DNA from: an uncultured Burkholderiales bacterium
GTDB lineage: Bacteria > Pseudomonadota > Gammaproteobacteria > Burkholderiales > Burkholderiaceae_F
Assembly (NCBI GenBank): GCA_903871435.1
Contig: CAIQGU010000456.1
Location: 1-8,459 of the forward strand
Direction: 5' to 3'
Length of the DNA: 8,459 nucleotides
The translations under genes and the position numbers were made by a program. Shown one piece after another: positions 1 to 5,852 of the stretch (position 1 is its first letter; each line of letters starts with the position of its first letter). The notes under the pieces are model-generated. The model saw only the letters and a list, made by a program, of their open reading frames with translations. It had not been told where the DNA came from and did no database searches.

Positions 1-84
1 CAGGACCGGACGCTGTGGCCGCGCGCCCTGGGCTTGCTGGGCGTCAGCGCGCTGCTGGTTTACCTGTTGGTGAATTGGAACTGA
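1..84 (+). CDS. C-terminal end of an unidentified membrane protein (partial)
   Basis: The plus strand is open from base 1 and ends at TGA 82-84, giving the last 27 residues of a protein whose start lies outside the window. After a short polar stretch (QDRTLWPR) comes one hydrophobic segment, LGLLGVSALLVYLLV, and then a three-residue polar tail. This reads as a C-terminal transmembrane helix, so an inner-membrane protein is likely. There is too little sequence to name a family. The gene converges on the cytochrome c' gene, and a strong hairpin lies directly behind its stop. It is called coding because the frame is open, the composition is sensible and the stop sits just ahead of a terminator-like hairpin. 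Confidence 0.6.
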   Translation, partial: QDRTLWPRALGLLGVSALLVYLLVNWN

Positions 85-92
85 AAACGCGG

Positions 93-129
93 CACGGCAC
101 CGCGCCCCTGCGCCGGGCGCGGTGCCGTG
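93..129. terminator. 15-bp perfect hairpin between convergent genes
   Basis: Bases 93-107 are a perfect inverted repeat of 115-129, with a 7-base loop at 108-114. The stem is very GC-rich. It lies between the stop of the left-edge gene (84) and the stop of the cytochrome c' gene (140). Read on the minus strand, the stem is followed by a short T run (complement of AAAA at 84-87), so it looks best as the cytochrome gene's terminator. Read on the plus strand there is no T run next to it. A bidirectional terminator is likely. Confidence 0.7.
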
Positions 130-139
130 ACGTGTTGCC

Positions 140-604
140 TTACTTCTTCTTCTTGTAGTCTTCGTGGCAGTTCTTGCAAGCCTTGCCCGTGTCGCCAAAC
201 GCCGTGCGGATGGCGACCAAGTCGCCGGTGCGCGCAGCGGCGTTGAGCAGCGTGACTTTTTCCTGCATTTCCTTGGCGCGCTTGTCGAACTTCTCGCGCT
301 CGGTCCAGATTTCGGGCTTGGCTGCGCTGTCAGCGACATCGCCCGAACCCTCGACGAAGGCCTCGAACGGCAGGGTCTTGAGCGCATCGATCAGCGCCGC
401 GCTGCTGCGGATGGCGTCAAGGCTGGTCTTGCCGCCATCGAGCTGGGCCTTGATACGCCCCATGTGGTTGCCAATAAGCGTGAAGGCGGACTGGCGGTAT
501 TCCACCGCGGCCTCCGGCTTGGCGAACTGCGCCCAGGCCGGCGCGGCGGCCGTCAGGGTTGCCAAAGTACCCACGAGAAATGCTGCCTTTACAAGACGAT
601 TCAC
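140..604 (-). CDS. Cytochrome c' family protein, periplasmic
   Basis: This encodes 154 residues. Residues 1-25 are a typical signal peptide (basic MNRLVK, hydrophobic core, APAWA before Gln26), so the mature protein of about 129 residues should be periplasmic. The haem-binding CKNCH motif is at residues 143-147, close to the C-terminus, and the rest reads as amphipathic helices. This matches the cytochrome c' four-helix bundle, whose single haem sits near the C-terminal end. Family members bind NO and CO and are linked to NO tolerance; the ligand here is inferred. The GTG start at 604 is chosen because AGGGAGA lies 6 nt upstream and the signal peptide begins there. An in-frame extension to 700 would add 32 unlikely residues. 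It follows purB on the same strand after a 95-base gap holding phased repeats, so it may have its own promoter. Confidence 0.9.
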   Translation of the reverse strand: MNRLVKAAFLVGTLATLTAAAPAWAQFAKPEAAVEYRQSAFTLIGNHMGRIKAQLDGGKTSLDAIRSSAALIDALKTLPFEAFVEGSGDVADSAAKPEIWTEREKFDKRAKEMQEKVTLLNAAARTGDLVAIRTAFGDTGKACKNCHEDYKKKK

Positions 605-610
605 TATCTG

Positions 611-617
611 TCTCCCT
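611..617 (-). promoter_or_regulatory. Ribosome binding site of the cytochrome c' gene
   Basis: The minus strand reads AGGGAGA here, 6 nt before the GTG at 604-602. It decides the start of the cytochrome gene in favour of GTG rather than the longer open frame. Confidence 0.75.
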
Positions 618-619
618 GT

Positions 620-685
620 TGATGTGACAAAGCCCGGCTGATGATGTGAAGATGATGTGACGATGACATGACGATGTTGAACGTA
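620..685. repeat. 11-bp-period direct repeats upstream of the cytochrome c' gene
   Basis: The octamer TGATGTGA (TCACATCA on the coding strand) occurs exactly at 620-627, 642-649 and 653-660, with steps of 22 and 11 bases. A degenerate copy, TGACATGA, continues at 664-671. Written as 11-base units, 642-652, 653-663 and 664-674 read TGATGTGAAGA, TGATGTGACGA and TGACATGACGA, and a weaker unit starts at 675. The array fills most of the space between the purB stop (700) and the cytochrome start (604). Direct repeats about one helical turn apart are typical of binding sites for OmpR/PhoB-type response regulators. On the minus strand the repeated core GTCAT/GTCAC/TTCAC has that geometry, but naming a regulator would be speculation. 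Confidence 0.65.
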
Positions 686-699
686 TGGCGCACGCGGCA

Positions 700-2091
700 C
701 TAGCAGCGCCGTGCCAATTCGACGGCCTTGCCGATATACGTTGCCGGGCTGAGGTCCAGCAGCGCCTGGCGGGCCGGCTCCGGGATTTGCAGGGTTTGCA
801 CAAACGCCTGGAGTCCGGCGCGGTCGATGCCCTGACCGCGCGTGAGCGCCTTGAGCTTTTCATAGGGTTCCGGTACGCCATACCGCCGCATCACGGTTTG
901 CACCGCTTCGGCAAGAACCTCCCAGGCCGACTCGAGGTCGCCGGCGAGCGCAGGGGCGTTGACTTCCAGCTTGTCGAGACCACGCAGGCAGGATTGATAG
1001 GCAATGCAGCAGTGACCAAAGGCCACACCGAGGTTGCGCAGCACCGTTGAATCGCTCAGGTCGCGCTGCCAGCGCGATACGGGAAGCTTCTCGGAGAAAT
1101 GCCGCAACAGGGCGTTGGCAATGCCCAGGTTGCCCTCGGAATTCTCGAAGTCGATGGGGTTTACCTTGTGAGGCATGGTGGACGAACCGACTTCACCCTC
1201 GCGCAGCCGCTGGCGGAAGTAGCCCATGGCGATATAACCCCAGATATCGCGATCGAGGTCCAGCACGATGGTGTTGGCACGCGCGATGGCATCGAAGAGT
1301 TCGGCCATCCAGTCGTGCGGCTCTATCTGTATGGTGTGAGAGTTGAATTCAATGCCCAGACCTGCCACCGTGCGAGCGGCAAAGCCTTCCCAGTCGATGT
1401 CGGGCGCCGCGATGAGGTGGGCATTGAAATTGCCCACGGCGCCGTTCATCTTGGCACGCGCGGTCACACGCCCAATGGCCGCAATAGCGATGGCCAGACG
1501 CTGGGCAACGTTGGCGAATTCCTTGCCCACCGTGGTGGGCGTGGCGGCCTGGCCATGCGTGCGTGCCAGCATGGGCGTGGCCGCATGCTCATGGGCCAGG
1601 GCACGCAGGCGGGAGTGGATGGCGCCAAGGCTTTCCAGCAGTATGGAACGCCCTTCCTCCAGGAGGAGAGCGTGCGCGACATTGTTGATGTCCTCGGACG
1701 TGCAGGCGAAATGGATGAACTCACCGGCGGCCCGGAGCGCCGGAATGCGTTCCTGGTGCGACTTGATCCAGTACTCGACCGCCTTGACATCGTGGTTGGT
1801 GCGCGCCTCGATCTCCTTGATCTGCGCGCAATCCTCGAGCGAAAAATCCGTGACCAGCGCCCGCAATGCAACGGCGGTGGCCGCATCGAACGCGGGCAGC
1901 TCGGGCAGGCCCAGCCCGGAGAGGCCGATGAGCCATTCGATCTCCACCCGCACTCGCGCGCGCATGAAGGCAAATTCCGAGAAAACGGCGCGCAGCGGTG
2001 CCGTGGCACGGCCGTAACGGCCATCTAGCGGCGAAATGGCCGTGAGGGAAGACAGCGCCAGGGTTGCGGCGGCAGCAGCGGTTTTGGGCAC
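700..2091 (-). CDS. purB: Adenylosuccinate lyase
   Basis: PurB catalyses two eliminations of fumarate: SAICAR to AICAR in IMP synthesis, and adenylosuccinate to AMP. The 463-residue product follows the E. coli enzyme closely throughout, opening with SSLTAISPLDGRYG at 14-27. TNHDVKAVEY is at 98-107, FACTSEDINN at 128-137, and RTHGQ with the catalytic histidine (His179) at 177-181. The fumarate-lyase signature GSSTMPHKVNPIDFEN is at 302-317 and carries the catalytic serine. PVSRWQRDLSDSTVLRNLG and VMRRYG follow near the C-terminus. The length fits the family, and the protein should be a cytosolic homotetramer. The start is uncertain: the frame begins with GTG at 2091 without a clear ribosome binding site, and about a dozen residues precede the conserved region. 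It diverges from the gst gene and is followed by the cytochrome c' gene. Confidence 0.97.
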   Translation of the reverse strand: MPKTAAAAATLALSSLTAISPLDGRYGRATAPLRAVFSEFAFMRARVRVEIEWLIGLSGLGLPELPAFDAATAVALRALVTDFSLEDCAQIKEIEARTNHDVKAVEYWIKSHQERIPALRAAGEFIHFACTSEDINNVAHALLLEEGRSILLESLGAIHSRLRALAHEHAATPMLARTHGQAATPTTVGKEFANVAQRLAIAIAAIGRVTARAKMNGAVGNFNAHLIAAPDIDWEGFAARTVAGLGIEFNSHTIQIEPHDWMAELFDAIARANTIVLDLDRDIWGYIAMGYFRQRLREGEVGSSTMPHKVNPIDFENSEGNLGIANALLRHFSEKLPVSRWQRDLSDSTVLRNLGVAFGHCCIAYQSCLRGLDKLEVNAPALAGDLESAWEVLAEAVQTVMRRYGVPEPYEKLKALTRGQGIDRAGLQAFVQTLQIPEPARQALLDLSPATYIGKAVELARRC

Positions 2092-2123
2092 AGGTGGCGT
2101 CGTGTTGGTGAACCATGGCGTAC

Positions 2124-2140
2124 CCGCTGCCCCGCAGCGG
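2124..2140. other. Short GC-rich hairpin in the purB upstream region
   Basis: CCGCTGC at 2124-2130 is a perfect inverted repeat of GCAGCGG at 2134-2140 around a 3-base loop. It lies 33 bases upstream of the assigned purB GTG, so it would fold in the purB leader if transcription starts further upstream. In DNA this GC-rich, a 7-bp stem can occur by chance. No run of T follows, so it is not called a terminator. Confidence 0.35.
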
Positions 2141-2184
2141 CGCCTGCGTTGCAGTTTAGCATCGCCACTTCAGGGCATACCGCA

Positions 2185-2206
2185 GTGTGTGCGGCGCTGC
2201 ACACAC
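2185..2206. promoter_or_regulatory. Nearly perfect 22-bp palindrome, likely operator
   Basis: GTGTGTGC at 2185-2192 and GCACACAC at 2199-2206 are perfect inverted repeats. The 6-base centre (GGCGCT) is also symmetric except for one mismatched pair, so 20 of 22 positions pair. It lies between the divergent purB and gst genes, directly upstream of the gst TATACT box, where the -35 region would be. This placement and symmetry suit the operator of a dimeric repressor controlling gst, and possibly purB. It does not resemble the E. coli PurR box. No regulator gene is next to it, so the cognate protein is unknown. Confidence 0.5.
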
Positions 2207-2223
2207 CTGACAGGACCGCACGA

Positions 2224-2229
2224 TATACT
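2224..2229 (+). promoter_or_regulatory. Putative -10 box of the gst promoter
   Basis: TATACT matches the sigma-70 -10 consensus at five of six positions and ends 7 bases before the ATG at 2237. No good -35 is found at normal spacing, since 2201-2206 (ACACAC) is part of the palindrome. A CTGACA at 2207-2212 resembles a -35 but is only 11 bases away. If real, transcription would start at or next to the ATG. Confidence 0.4.
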
Positions 2230-2236
2230 CACCGGC

Positions 2237-2863
2237 ATGTTCCGTAACCTCACGCTTATCGCCTCGCCCACCAGCCCCTATGCGCGCAAGGTGCGCATCG
2301 TGATGTCGGAAAAGCGCATCGAATGCGAACTCCAGATGACCGACGTATGGTCGCCCGACACCACCATTTCGCAGTTCAATCCGCTGGGCAAGGTTCCCTG
2401 TCTCATCATGGATGACGGCGGTGCCGTGTTCGATTCACGTGTCATCGTCGAATATCTCGATACCCTCACGCCCGTTGGCCATCTCATTCCGGCAAGCGGC
2501 CGGCAGCGCGTCGAGGTGCGCACCTGGGAAGCGCTGGCCGACGGCATCGTCGATGCATTGGTCACCGTGCGACTGGAGCATGCGCAGCGGCCATCCACGC
2601 ACCGGCTGCAGCCCTGGATAGATCGCCACCTGGGCAAGGCCACGGCCGGACTGCAGGCGGCTTCCACCGCGCTGGAAGACCGCGCCTGGTGCAACGGTGA
2701 GCGTTTCACCTTGGCCGATATCGCGCTGGGCGTGAGTCTTTCCTACCTGGATTTCCGGTTCCCGGAAATCACCTGGCGCAGCGAACATCCCAATCTTGCG
2801 CGGCACTATGAGAAGCTGGCGGCGCGGCCGAGTTTTGCGGAGACGGTGCCGCCGGGGGTTTAA
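2237..2863 (+). CDS. Glutathione S-transferase family protein, YibF-like
   Basis: This encodes 208 residues. The N-terminal thioredoxin-like domain contains SPTSPYARKVR (10-20), NPLGKVP with the conserved cis-proline (Pro54), and the glutathione-contacting FDS (65-67). The helical C-terminal domain carries WEALADGIVDALVTVRLE (97-114), the N-capping box FTLADI (157-162) and an ending ARPSFAETVPPG. These last features closely parallel E. coli YibF, a GST-fold protein of unclear substrate. It is probably cytosolic and glutathione-binding; the substrate cannot be read from sequence. The ATG at 2237 is chosen because the conserved fold begins at once; the open frame to 2036 would run back into purB. 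No Shine-Dalgarno sequence precedes it. It diverges from purB and converges on moaC. Confidence 0.93.
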   Translation: MFRNLTLIASPTSPYARKVRIVMSEKRIECELQMTDVWSPDTTISQFNPLGKVPCLIMDDGGAVFDSRVIVEYLDTLTPVGHLIPASGRQRVEVRTWEALADGIVDALVTVRLEHAQRPSTHRLQPWIDRHLGKATAGLQAASTALEDRAWCNGERFTLADIALGVSLSYLDFRFPEITWRSEHPNLARHYEKLAARPSFAETVPPGV

Positions 2864-2876
2864 TTTCCTGAGGGGA

Positions 2877-2911
2877 CCCTCACCCCGGCCCTTTCCCAAG
2901 GGGAGAGGGTG
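2877..2911. repeat. Dispersed GC-rich palindromic repeat, copy 1
   Basis: This begins with CCCTCACCCC and contains a C-rich/G-rich imperfect hairpin around an AA centre. ACCCTC at 2876-2881 also pairs perfectly with GAGGGT at 2905-2910. A related element occurs at 5135-5173. Both sit between convergent genes. Short elements of this kind are known as dispersed intergenic repeats in many proteobacteria. Confidence 0.55.
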
Positions 2912-2917
2912 AAGACG

Positions 2918-2940
2918 GGATATTCCCGACGGGAATATCC
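2918..2940. terminator. 10-bp perfect hairpin between gst and moaC
   Basis: GGATATTCCC at 2918-2927 is a perfect inverted repeat of GGGAATATCC at 2931-2940, with a 3-base GAC loop. It lies between the convergent gst stop (2863) and moaC stop (2945), so it can serve both genes. There is no T run on either side, so it is a hairpin-only terminator candidate. Confidence 0.5.
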
Positions 2941-2944
2941 AGGA

Positions 2945-3433
2945 TCAAACGGCTAACCACGTGCCGCTGGCGCCGCCGCGTTTCTCCAGCAGGCGCACGG
3001 CGCCTATGGTCATGCCGCGATCCACCGCCTTGCACATGTCGTAGATGGTGAGCAGACCCACCTGCACGGCCATGAGCGCTTCCATCTCCACGCCTGTCGG
3101 TCCGCGGGTCTGCACGGTTACCGTGCAATCGACGCAGCTTCGCGCGGTATCGACGGCAAACTCCACCGTGATGCTGGTCAGTGGCAGCGGGTGGCACAGG
3201 GGGATGAGATCGGCGGTGCGCTTGGCGCCCATGATGGCTGCAATGCGCGCTATTCCCAGGACATCGCCCTTGGCGGCGCTGCCGGCCGCAATGACGGCCA
3301 GCGTTTCCGCGGCCATGACGATGCTGCCGGCGGCGCGGGCCATGCGGTCTGTTGCGGGCTTGGCCCCCACGTCCACCATTCTTGCCTGGCCGGCCGGATC
3401 AAAGTGGGTCAGCGGGTCGCGCGCGTCTGCCAT
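2945..3433 (-). CDS. moaC: Cyclic pyranopterin monophosphate synthase
   Basis: MoaC works with MoaA in the first step of molybdenum cofactor synthesis, turning the MoaA product 3',8-cyclo-7,8-dihydro-GTP into cyclic pyranopterin monophosphate. The 162-residue length equals the usual size (E. coli 161). Conserved segments appear in order: MVDVGAK (19-25), [11 protein letters not shown] (55-65), [13 protein letters not shown] with His81 (71-83), GVEMEAL (114-120), and [14 protein letters not shown] with Asp132 and Lys135 (128-141). It ends [15 protein letters not shown]. The active-site Lys (55 or 135), His and Asp candidates are all present, so the enzyme should be active as a cytosolic oligomer. 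The ATG at 3433 has AGGA 5 nt upstream. The frame extends further to 3790, but that would overlap the divergent protease gene. No other moa gene is visible. Confidence 0.97.
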   Translation of the reverse strand: MADARDPLTHFDPAGQARMVDVGAKPATDRMARAAGSIVMAAETLAVIAAGSAAKGDVLGIARIAAIMGAKRTADLIPLCHPLPLTSITVEFAVDTARSCVDCTVTVQTRGPTGVEMEALMAVQVGLLTIYDMCKAVDRGMTIGAVRLLEKRGGASGTWLAV

Positions 3434-3572
3434 GATTTTCCTGTAACGAATGCAAACAATTCCCGGGCCACGCCCGCTGGCCGCCTCCGGCGGCGCACGG
3501 AACCAATCAGGCCATACGGATATCATACAAAGCGCAGGGGCACATGGGCCCCGGCCCTCACCAACACCTATC

Positions 3573-4994
3573 GTGAACCGATTCATAGGCACCCGCCTCT
3601 CCCGCTGGCTCGTATTCGCGCTCTGCGCGCTATTTGCCGTGGAACCCGCGCTGATGGCGCAGGAGCTGCCGACGCTGGGCGAGGCGGGCGGCGAAGCGCT
3701 GTCGCCACTGGAAGAGCGCAAGTATGGCGAGGAGATCATGCAGCAGTACATCCGGCGCAGCCCGGAGTACCTGGATGACCCGGAAACCATCGACTACATC
3801 AACCACCTGGGATTTCAGCTGGTTGCTGCCAGTGCGGCGCGGCATATCGATTTCGAATTCTTCGTCATGCGCGATGCCACCATCAACGCCTTTGCGCTGC
3901 CCGGTGGTTTCATCGGCGTGCATACGGGACTGATCCTGACCGCGCAAAGCGAATCGGAGCTCGCCTCGGTTCTGGGCCACGAAATCGGCCACGTGCAGCA
4001 GCGCCACCTGGCGCGCTCGCTCGGGCGCCAGCGCGACTCCATGCTGATCACCCTGGGTTCGGTCCTCGTCGCGCTGTTGGCAGCGCGCAGCGGACAGGGC
4101 ACGAACGCCGCCCTGGCAGTGGGCCAGGCAGCCGCGCTCTCGCGCCAGCTGGCGTTTTCGCGCAACGACGAGCGCGAGGCCGACCGCGTGGGCTTCCAGA
4201 TCCTGACCGACGCCGGTTTCGACCCCCAGGCCATGGCCGACCTGTTCGCGCGCATGCAGCAGGGCACGCGGGCGTATGCCAGCGTGGCACCAGCATATCT
4301 GCAGACGCACCCGATGACCGAGGAGCGCATTGCCGATATGCAGGCGCGCATCCGCACCACGCGCACGCACCAGCATGCCGACAGTCTCGAATTCCAGCTC
4401 ATTCGGGCGCGCTTGCGCGTGCTGCAGGATGAGTCGACGCCCGGCCTGCGCGACCGGCTGGCCACCTTCACCGATCAGATCGCCCATCACTCGGCCGTTT
4501 CCGACACCGCGGCCTATTACGGCATGGCCCTGGCCGATATCAAACTCAAGCAGCCGGCTGCGGCAGTGGAGGCGGCGCTGGCCGCACGCCGCTCCACCGA
4601 AGTGCCCTCGGCCATGCTCGACGACATGGTGGCGCTGGCGCGCTATGAGGCAGCAGGCAATGACGCCGAACGCGATCAGGCGCTGCAGCTGGGGCGCGAG
4701 GCCAGCGCGCATTTTCCGCTGTCACGCGCCGTGGCCATGCAATACACGGACCTGCTGCAACGTGCCCAGCACCATGCGCAGGCCATTGCGTACCTGCGCG
4801 ACCAGCTGGCGCTTTCGCGAACGGATCCGGATTTCTTCAATTTCCTGGCCACCAGTTACGCGGCGCTCGACCAGAAGACCTTGCAGCACCAGGCCACCGC
4901 CGAGCTCTACCTGTTGCTGGGATCAACGCCGGCGGCGGTAGAGAGCAATTGCAACTTGCCCGCCAGGCGGCCGATGCCGATTTCTACACCATGA
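3573..4994 (+). CDS. bepA: M48 family metalloprotease with TPR region, BepA/YfgC-like, frameshifted at the C-terminus
   Basis: BepA-type proteins are periplasmic zinc proteases that degrade or chaperone stalled outer-membrane proteins such as LptD. Residues 1-29 form a signal peptide ending ALMA before Gln30. The zinc motif HEIGH is at 136-140, the third ligand is Glu202 in EREAD, and THP contains His246, matching the regulatory His246 of E. coli BepA. Residues from about 305 onward are helical repeats of the TPR type. After Glu457 the frame changes: 16 unrelated residues lead to TGA 4992-4994, while the expected tail continues in another frame from 4946 to TAA 5083. A repaired product would be about 502 residues. 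The GTG at 3573 is chosen for the signal peptide, although no ribosome binding site is seen. An in-frame ATG at 3450 would add 41 proline-rich residues. It diverges from moaC across 139 bases, which hold a small GCCGCC/GGCGGC hairpin at 3480-3494 and no convincing promoter. Confidence 0.88.
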   Translation: MNRFIGTRLSRWLVFALCALFAVEPALMAQELPTLGEAGGEALSPLEERKYGEEIMQQYIRRSPEYLDDPETIDYINHLGFQLVAASAARHIDFEFFVMRDATINAFALPGGFIGVHTGLILTAQSESELASVLGHEIGHVQQRHLARSLGRQRDSMLITLGSVLVALLAARSGQGTNAALAVGQAAALSRQLAFSRNDEREADRVGFQILTDAGFDPQAMADLFARMQQGTRAYASVAPAYLQTHPMTEERIADMQARIRTTRTHQHADSLEFQLIRARLRVLQDESTPGLRDRLATFTDQIAHHSAVSDTAAYYGMALADIKLKQPAAAVEAALAARRSTEVPSAMLDDMVALARYEAAGNDAERDQALQLGREASAHFPLSRAVAMQYTDLLQRAQHHAQAIAYLRDQLALSRTDPDFFNFLATSYAALDQKTLQHQATAELYLLLGSTPAAVESNCNLPARRPMPISTP

Positions 4995-5083
4995 CGGAAG
5001 TCGATGCCCGGCTGCGGCAACTCATGACGCGCGCGCGCGAGGAAAAGGATGAGGCGCGCGGAGAGAAGTCCGCCGGGCCGTAA
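4946..5083 (+). pseudogene. Out-of-frame C-terminal tail of the BepA-like protease
   Basis: From CAA at 4946 to TAA at 5081-5083 the frame encodes 45 residues, beginning [20 protein letters not shown] and continuing with a basic, helical, charged end. This is the kind of ending seen in BepA-like proteins and joins directly to the last normal residues of the upstream frame (AAVE). The bases GAGAGCAA at 4941-4948 look like GAG CAA with two extra bases (AG), or equivalently one missing base. Either this is a sequencing or assembly error, or a real mutation that swaps the last 45 residues for 16 others. The catalytic domain is not affected. Confidence 0.75.
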
Positions 5084-5134
5084 GTGCCTCCGCGCCTGGG
5101 CGCTGCGAGCAGCAGCGCTATGCCAGCCCATACA

Positions 5135-5173
5135 CCCTCACCCCCGACCCCCCTCCCGCAAGCGGGCGAGGGG
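5135..5173. repeat. Dispersed GC-rich palindromic repeat, copy 2
   Basis: This starts with the same CCCTCACCCC as the element at 2877 and has the same C-rich arm, AA centre and G-rich arm. CCCGC at 5155-5159 pairs with GCGGG at 5162-5166, and CCCCT at 5150-5154 pairs with AGGGG at 5169-5173 across a 2-base bulge. It lies between the convergent protease gene (end 5083) and the antitoxin-like gene (stop 5201), so it may also act as a transcription terminator. Confidence 0.55.
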
Positions 5174-5200
5174 AGTTGAGCAGTTCTGGCGCGCCGGTTC

Positions 5201-5695
5201 CTAGGCGCGTTCGAGGGCGCGCAGGATGTCGGCCGGCGCGGTGCCCAGCAGTTCCTGGGGCCGGCGACCTTGCAGGTGCTCGTTGGGCGTCGCAAACCAG
5301 TTGCCGACCCGCAGTTCACCCTGACCGCCCAGTCGAGTAATGGCCTGCTCGATGGCTGCATAGGGGCGGCCGCGACGATCGAACTGGTAGCGCGGATACA
5401 GCTCGTGGATGGCGAAGATGCGGCCCTCAACGGTCCAGCGGCGCACCGAATTGGTGGCCGACTCCAGGGCCTGCGGCGCAAAGCTTGCGGGTACTTTTAC
5501 GCCCGCATCGAGGAACTCTCCGGCCAGCAGCAGCTGGGCGACCTCCTCGGCACTGAGCCAGGCAACACCCTGCTGCGGCTTGGCCTGTTGCGGCTTGGCC
5601 TCGCGTGACGGTAGGTCGCGAACATCGCGCTGGAAAATTTCCGAGCCCCATGCCGCCGGGGTGCGCACTGATCCCCAAACCATAGCGTCCGACAT
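5201..5695 (-). CDS. Protein with MbcA/ParS/Xre-type antitoxin C-terminal domain, orphan
   Basis: This encodes 164 residues. The ATG at 5695 has a strong AGGGAGG-type ribosome binding site about 10 nt upstream. Residues 1-45 are poorly ordered and include the repeat AKPQQAKPQQ. WLSAEEVAQLL (46-56) and SVRRWTVEGRIFAI (83-96) look like the two halves of a small helix-turn-helix of the kind found before this domain, separated here by about 26 residues. YPRYQFDRRGRP (100-111) follows. The C-terminus has WFATPNEHLQGRRPQELLGT (133-152), which fits the toxin-binding pattern W..xPN..L.G..P.ELL.T of MbcA/ParS/Xre antitoxins (DUF2384-like). Partners in that family are usually RES-domain toxins encoded next door. 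None is seen: the 3' side meets the convergent protease gene, and the 5' side is a repeat-rich gap. The domain call is from motif memory; the function is unknown and the protein is probably cytosolic. Confidence 0.75.
   Translation of the reverse strand: MSDAMVWGSVRTPAAWGSEIFQRDVRDLPSREAKPQQAKPQQGVAWLSAEEVAQLLLAGEFLDAGVKVPASFAPQALESATNSVRRWTVEGRIFAIHELYPRYQFDRRGRPYAAIEQAITRLGGQGELRVGNWFATPNEHLQGRRPQELLGTAPADILRALERA
5570..5599. repeat. 15-bp tandem duplication inside the antitoxin-like gene
   Basis: Bases 5570-5584 and 5585-5599 are adjacent copies differing at one base (CTGCTGCGGCTTGGC and CTGTTGCGGCTTGGC). The duplication is in frame and yields the repeated peptide AKPQQ AKPQQ in the N-terminal linker. 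Confidence 0.85.
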
Positions 5696-5852
5696 CGTTT
5701 ACTGCCTCCCTGCAACTGCCTACCGGCACCGGAACCGCCTTGCACGCGCCGTTGTGCAACACCACTCCATTGTTGCCAAAGCGCCGCTGCAGTCCCATCG
5801 TCCATTCAGACGAAAGACGGAGCGCCTTCTGGTCGGCGCGCGATCACGGCCG

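Noticed and set aside
617..630. FNR/CRP site upstream of the cytochrome gene
   Set aside because: TTGATGTGACAAAG carries one FNR-like half-site, but the second half does not match. The direct-repeat register explains the bases better.
1099..2028. 309-residue open frame on the plus strand
   Set aside because: It lies wholly antisense to purB. Its peptide shows no family features, and it is explained by high GC content.
3434..3572. Molybdenum cofactor riboswitch upstream of moaC
   Set aside because: Only a small GCCGCC/GGCGGC hairpin is seen, and the moaC RBS and ATG lie in unstructured sequence. The known Moco motif could not be recognised.
3434..3790. N-terminal extension of moaC
   Set aside because: The extra 119 residues overlap the start of the divergent protease gene and have no match to MoaC. 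The ATG at 3433 has an RBS and gives the family length.
3630..4712. 360-residue open frame on the minus strand
   Set aside because: It is antisense to the M48 protease gene, whose frame has clear zinc-protease motifs.
4941..4948. Programmed ribosomal frameshift in the protease gene
   Set aside because: No slippery heptamer, stimulatory hairpin or Shine-Dalgarno-like signal is visible, and BepA-like genes are not known for this. An indel is simpler.
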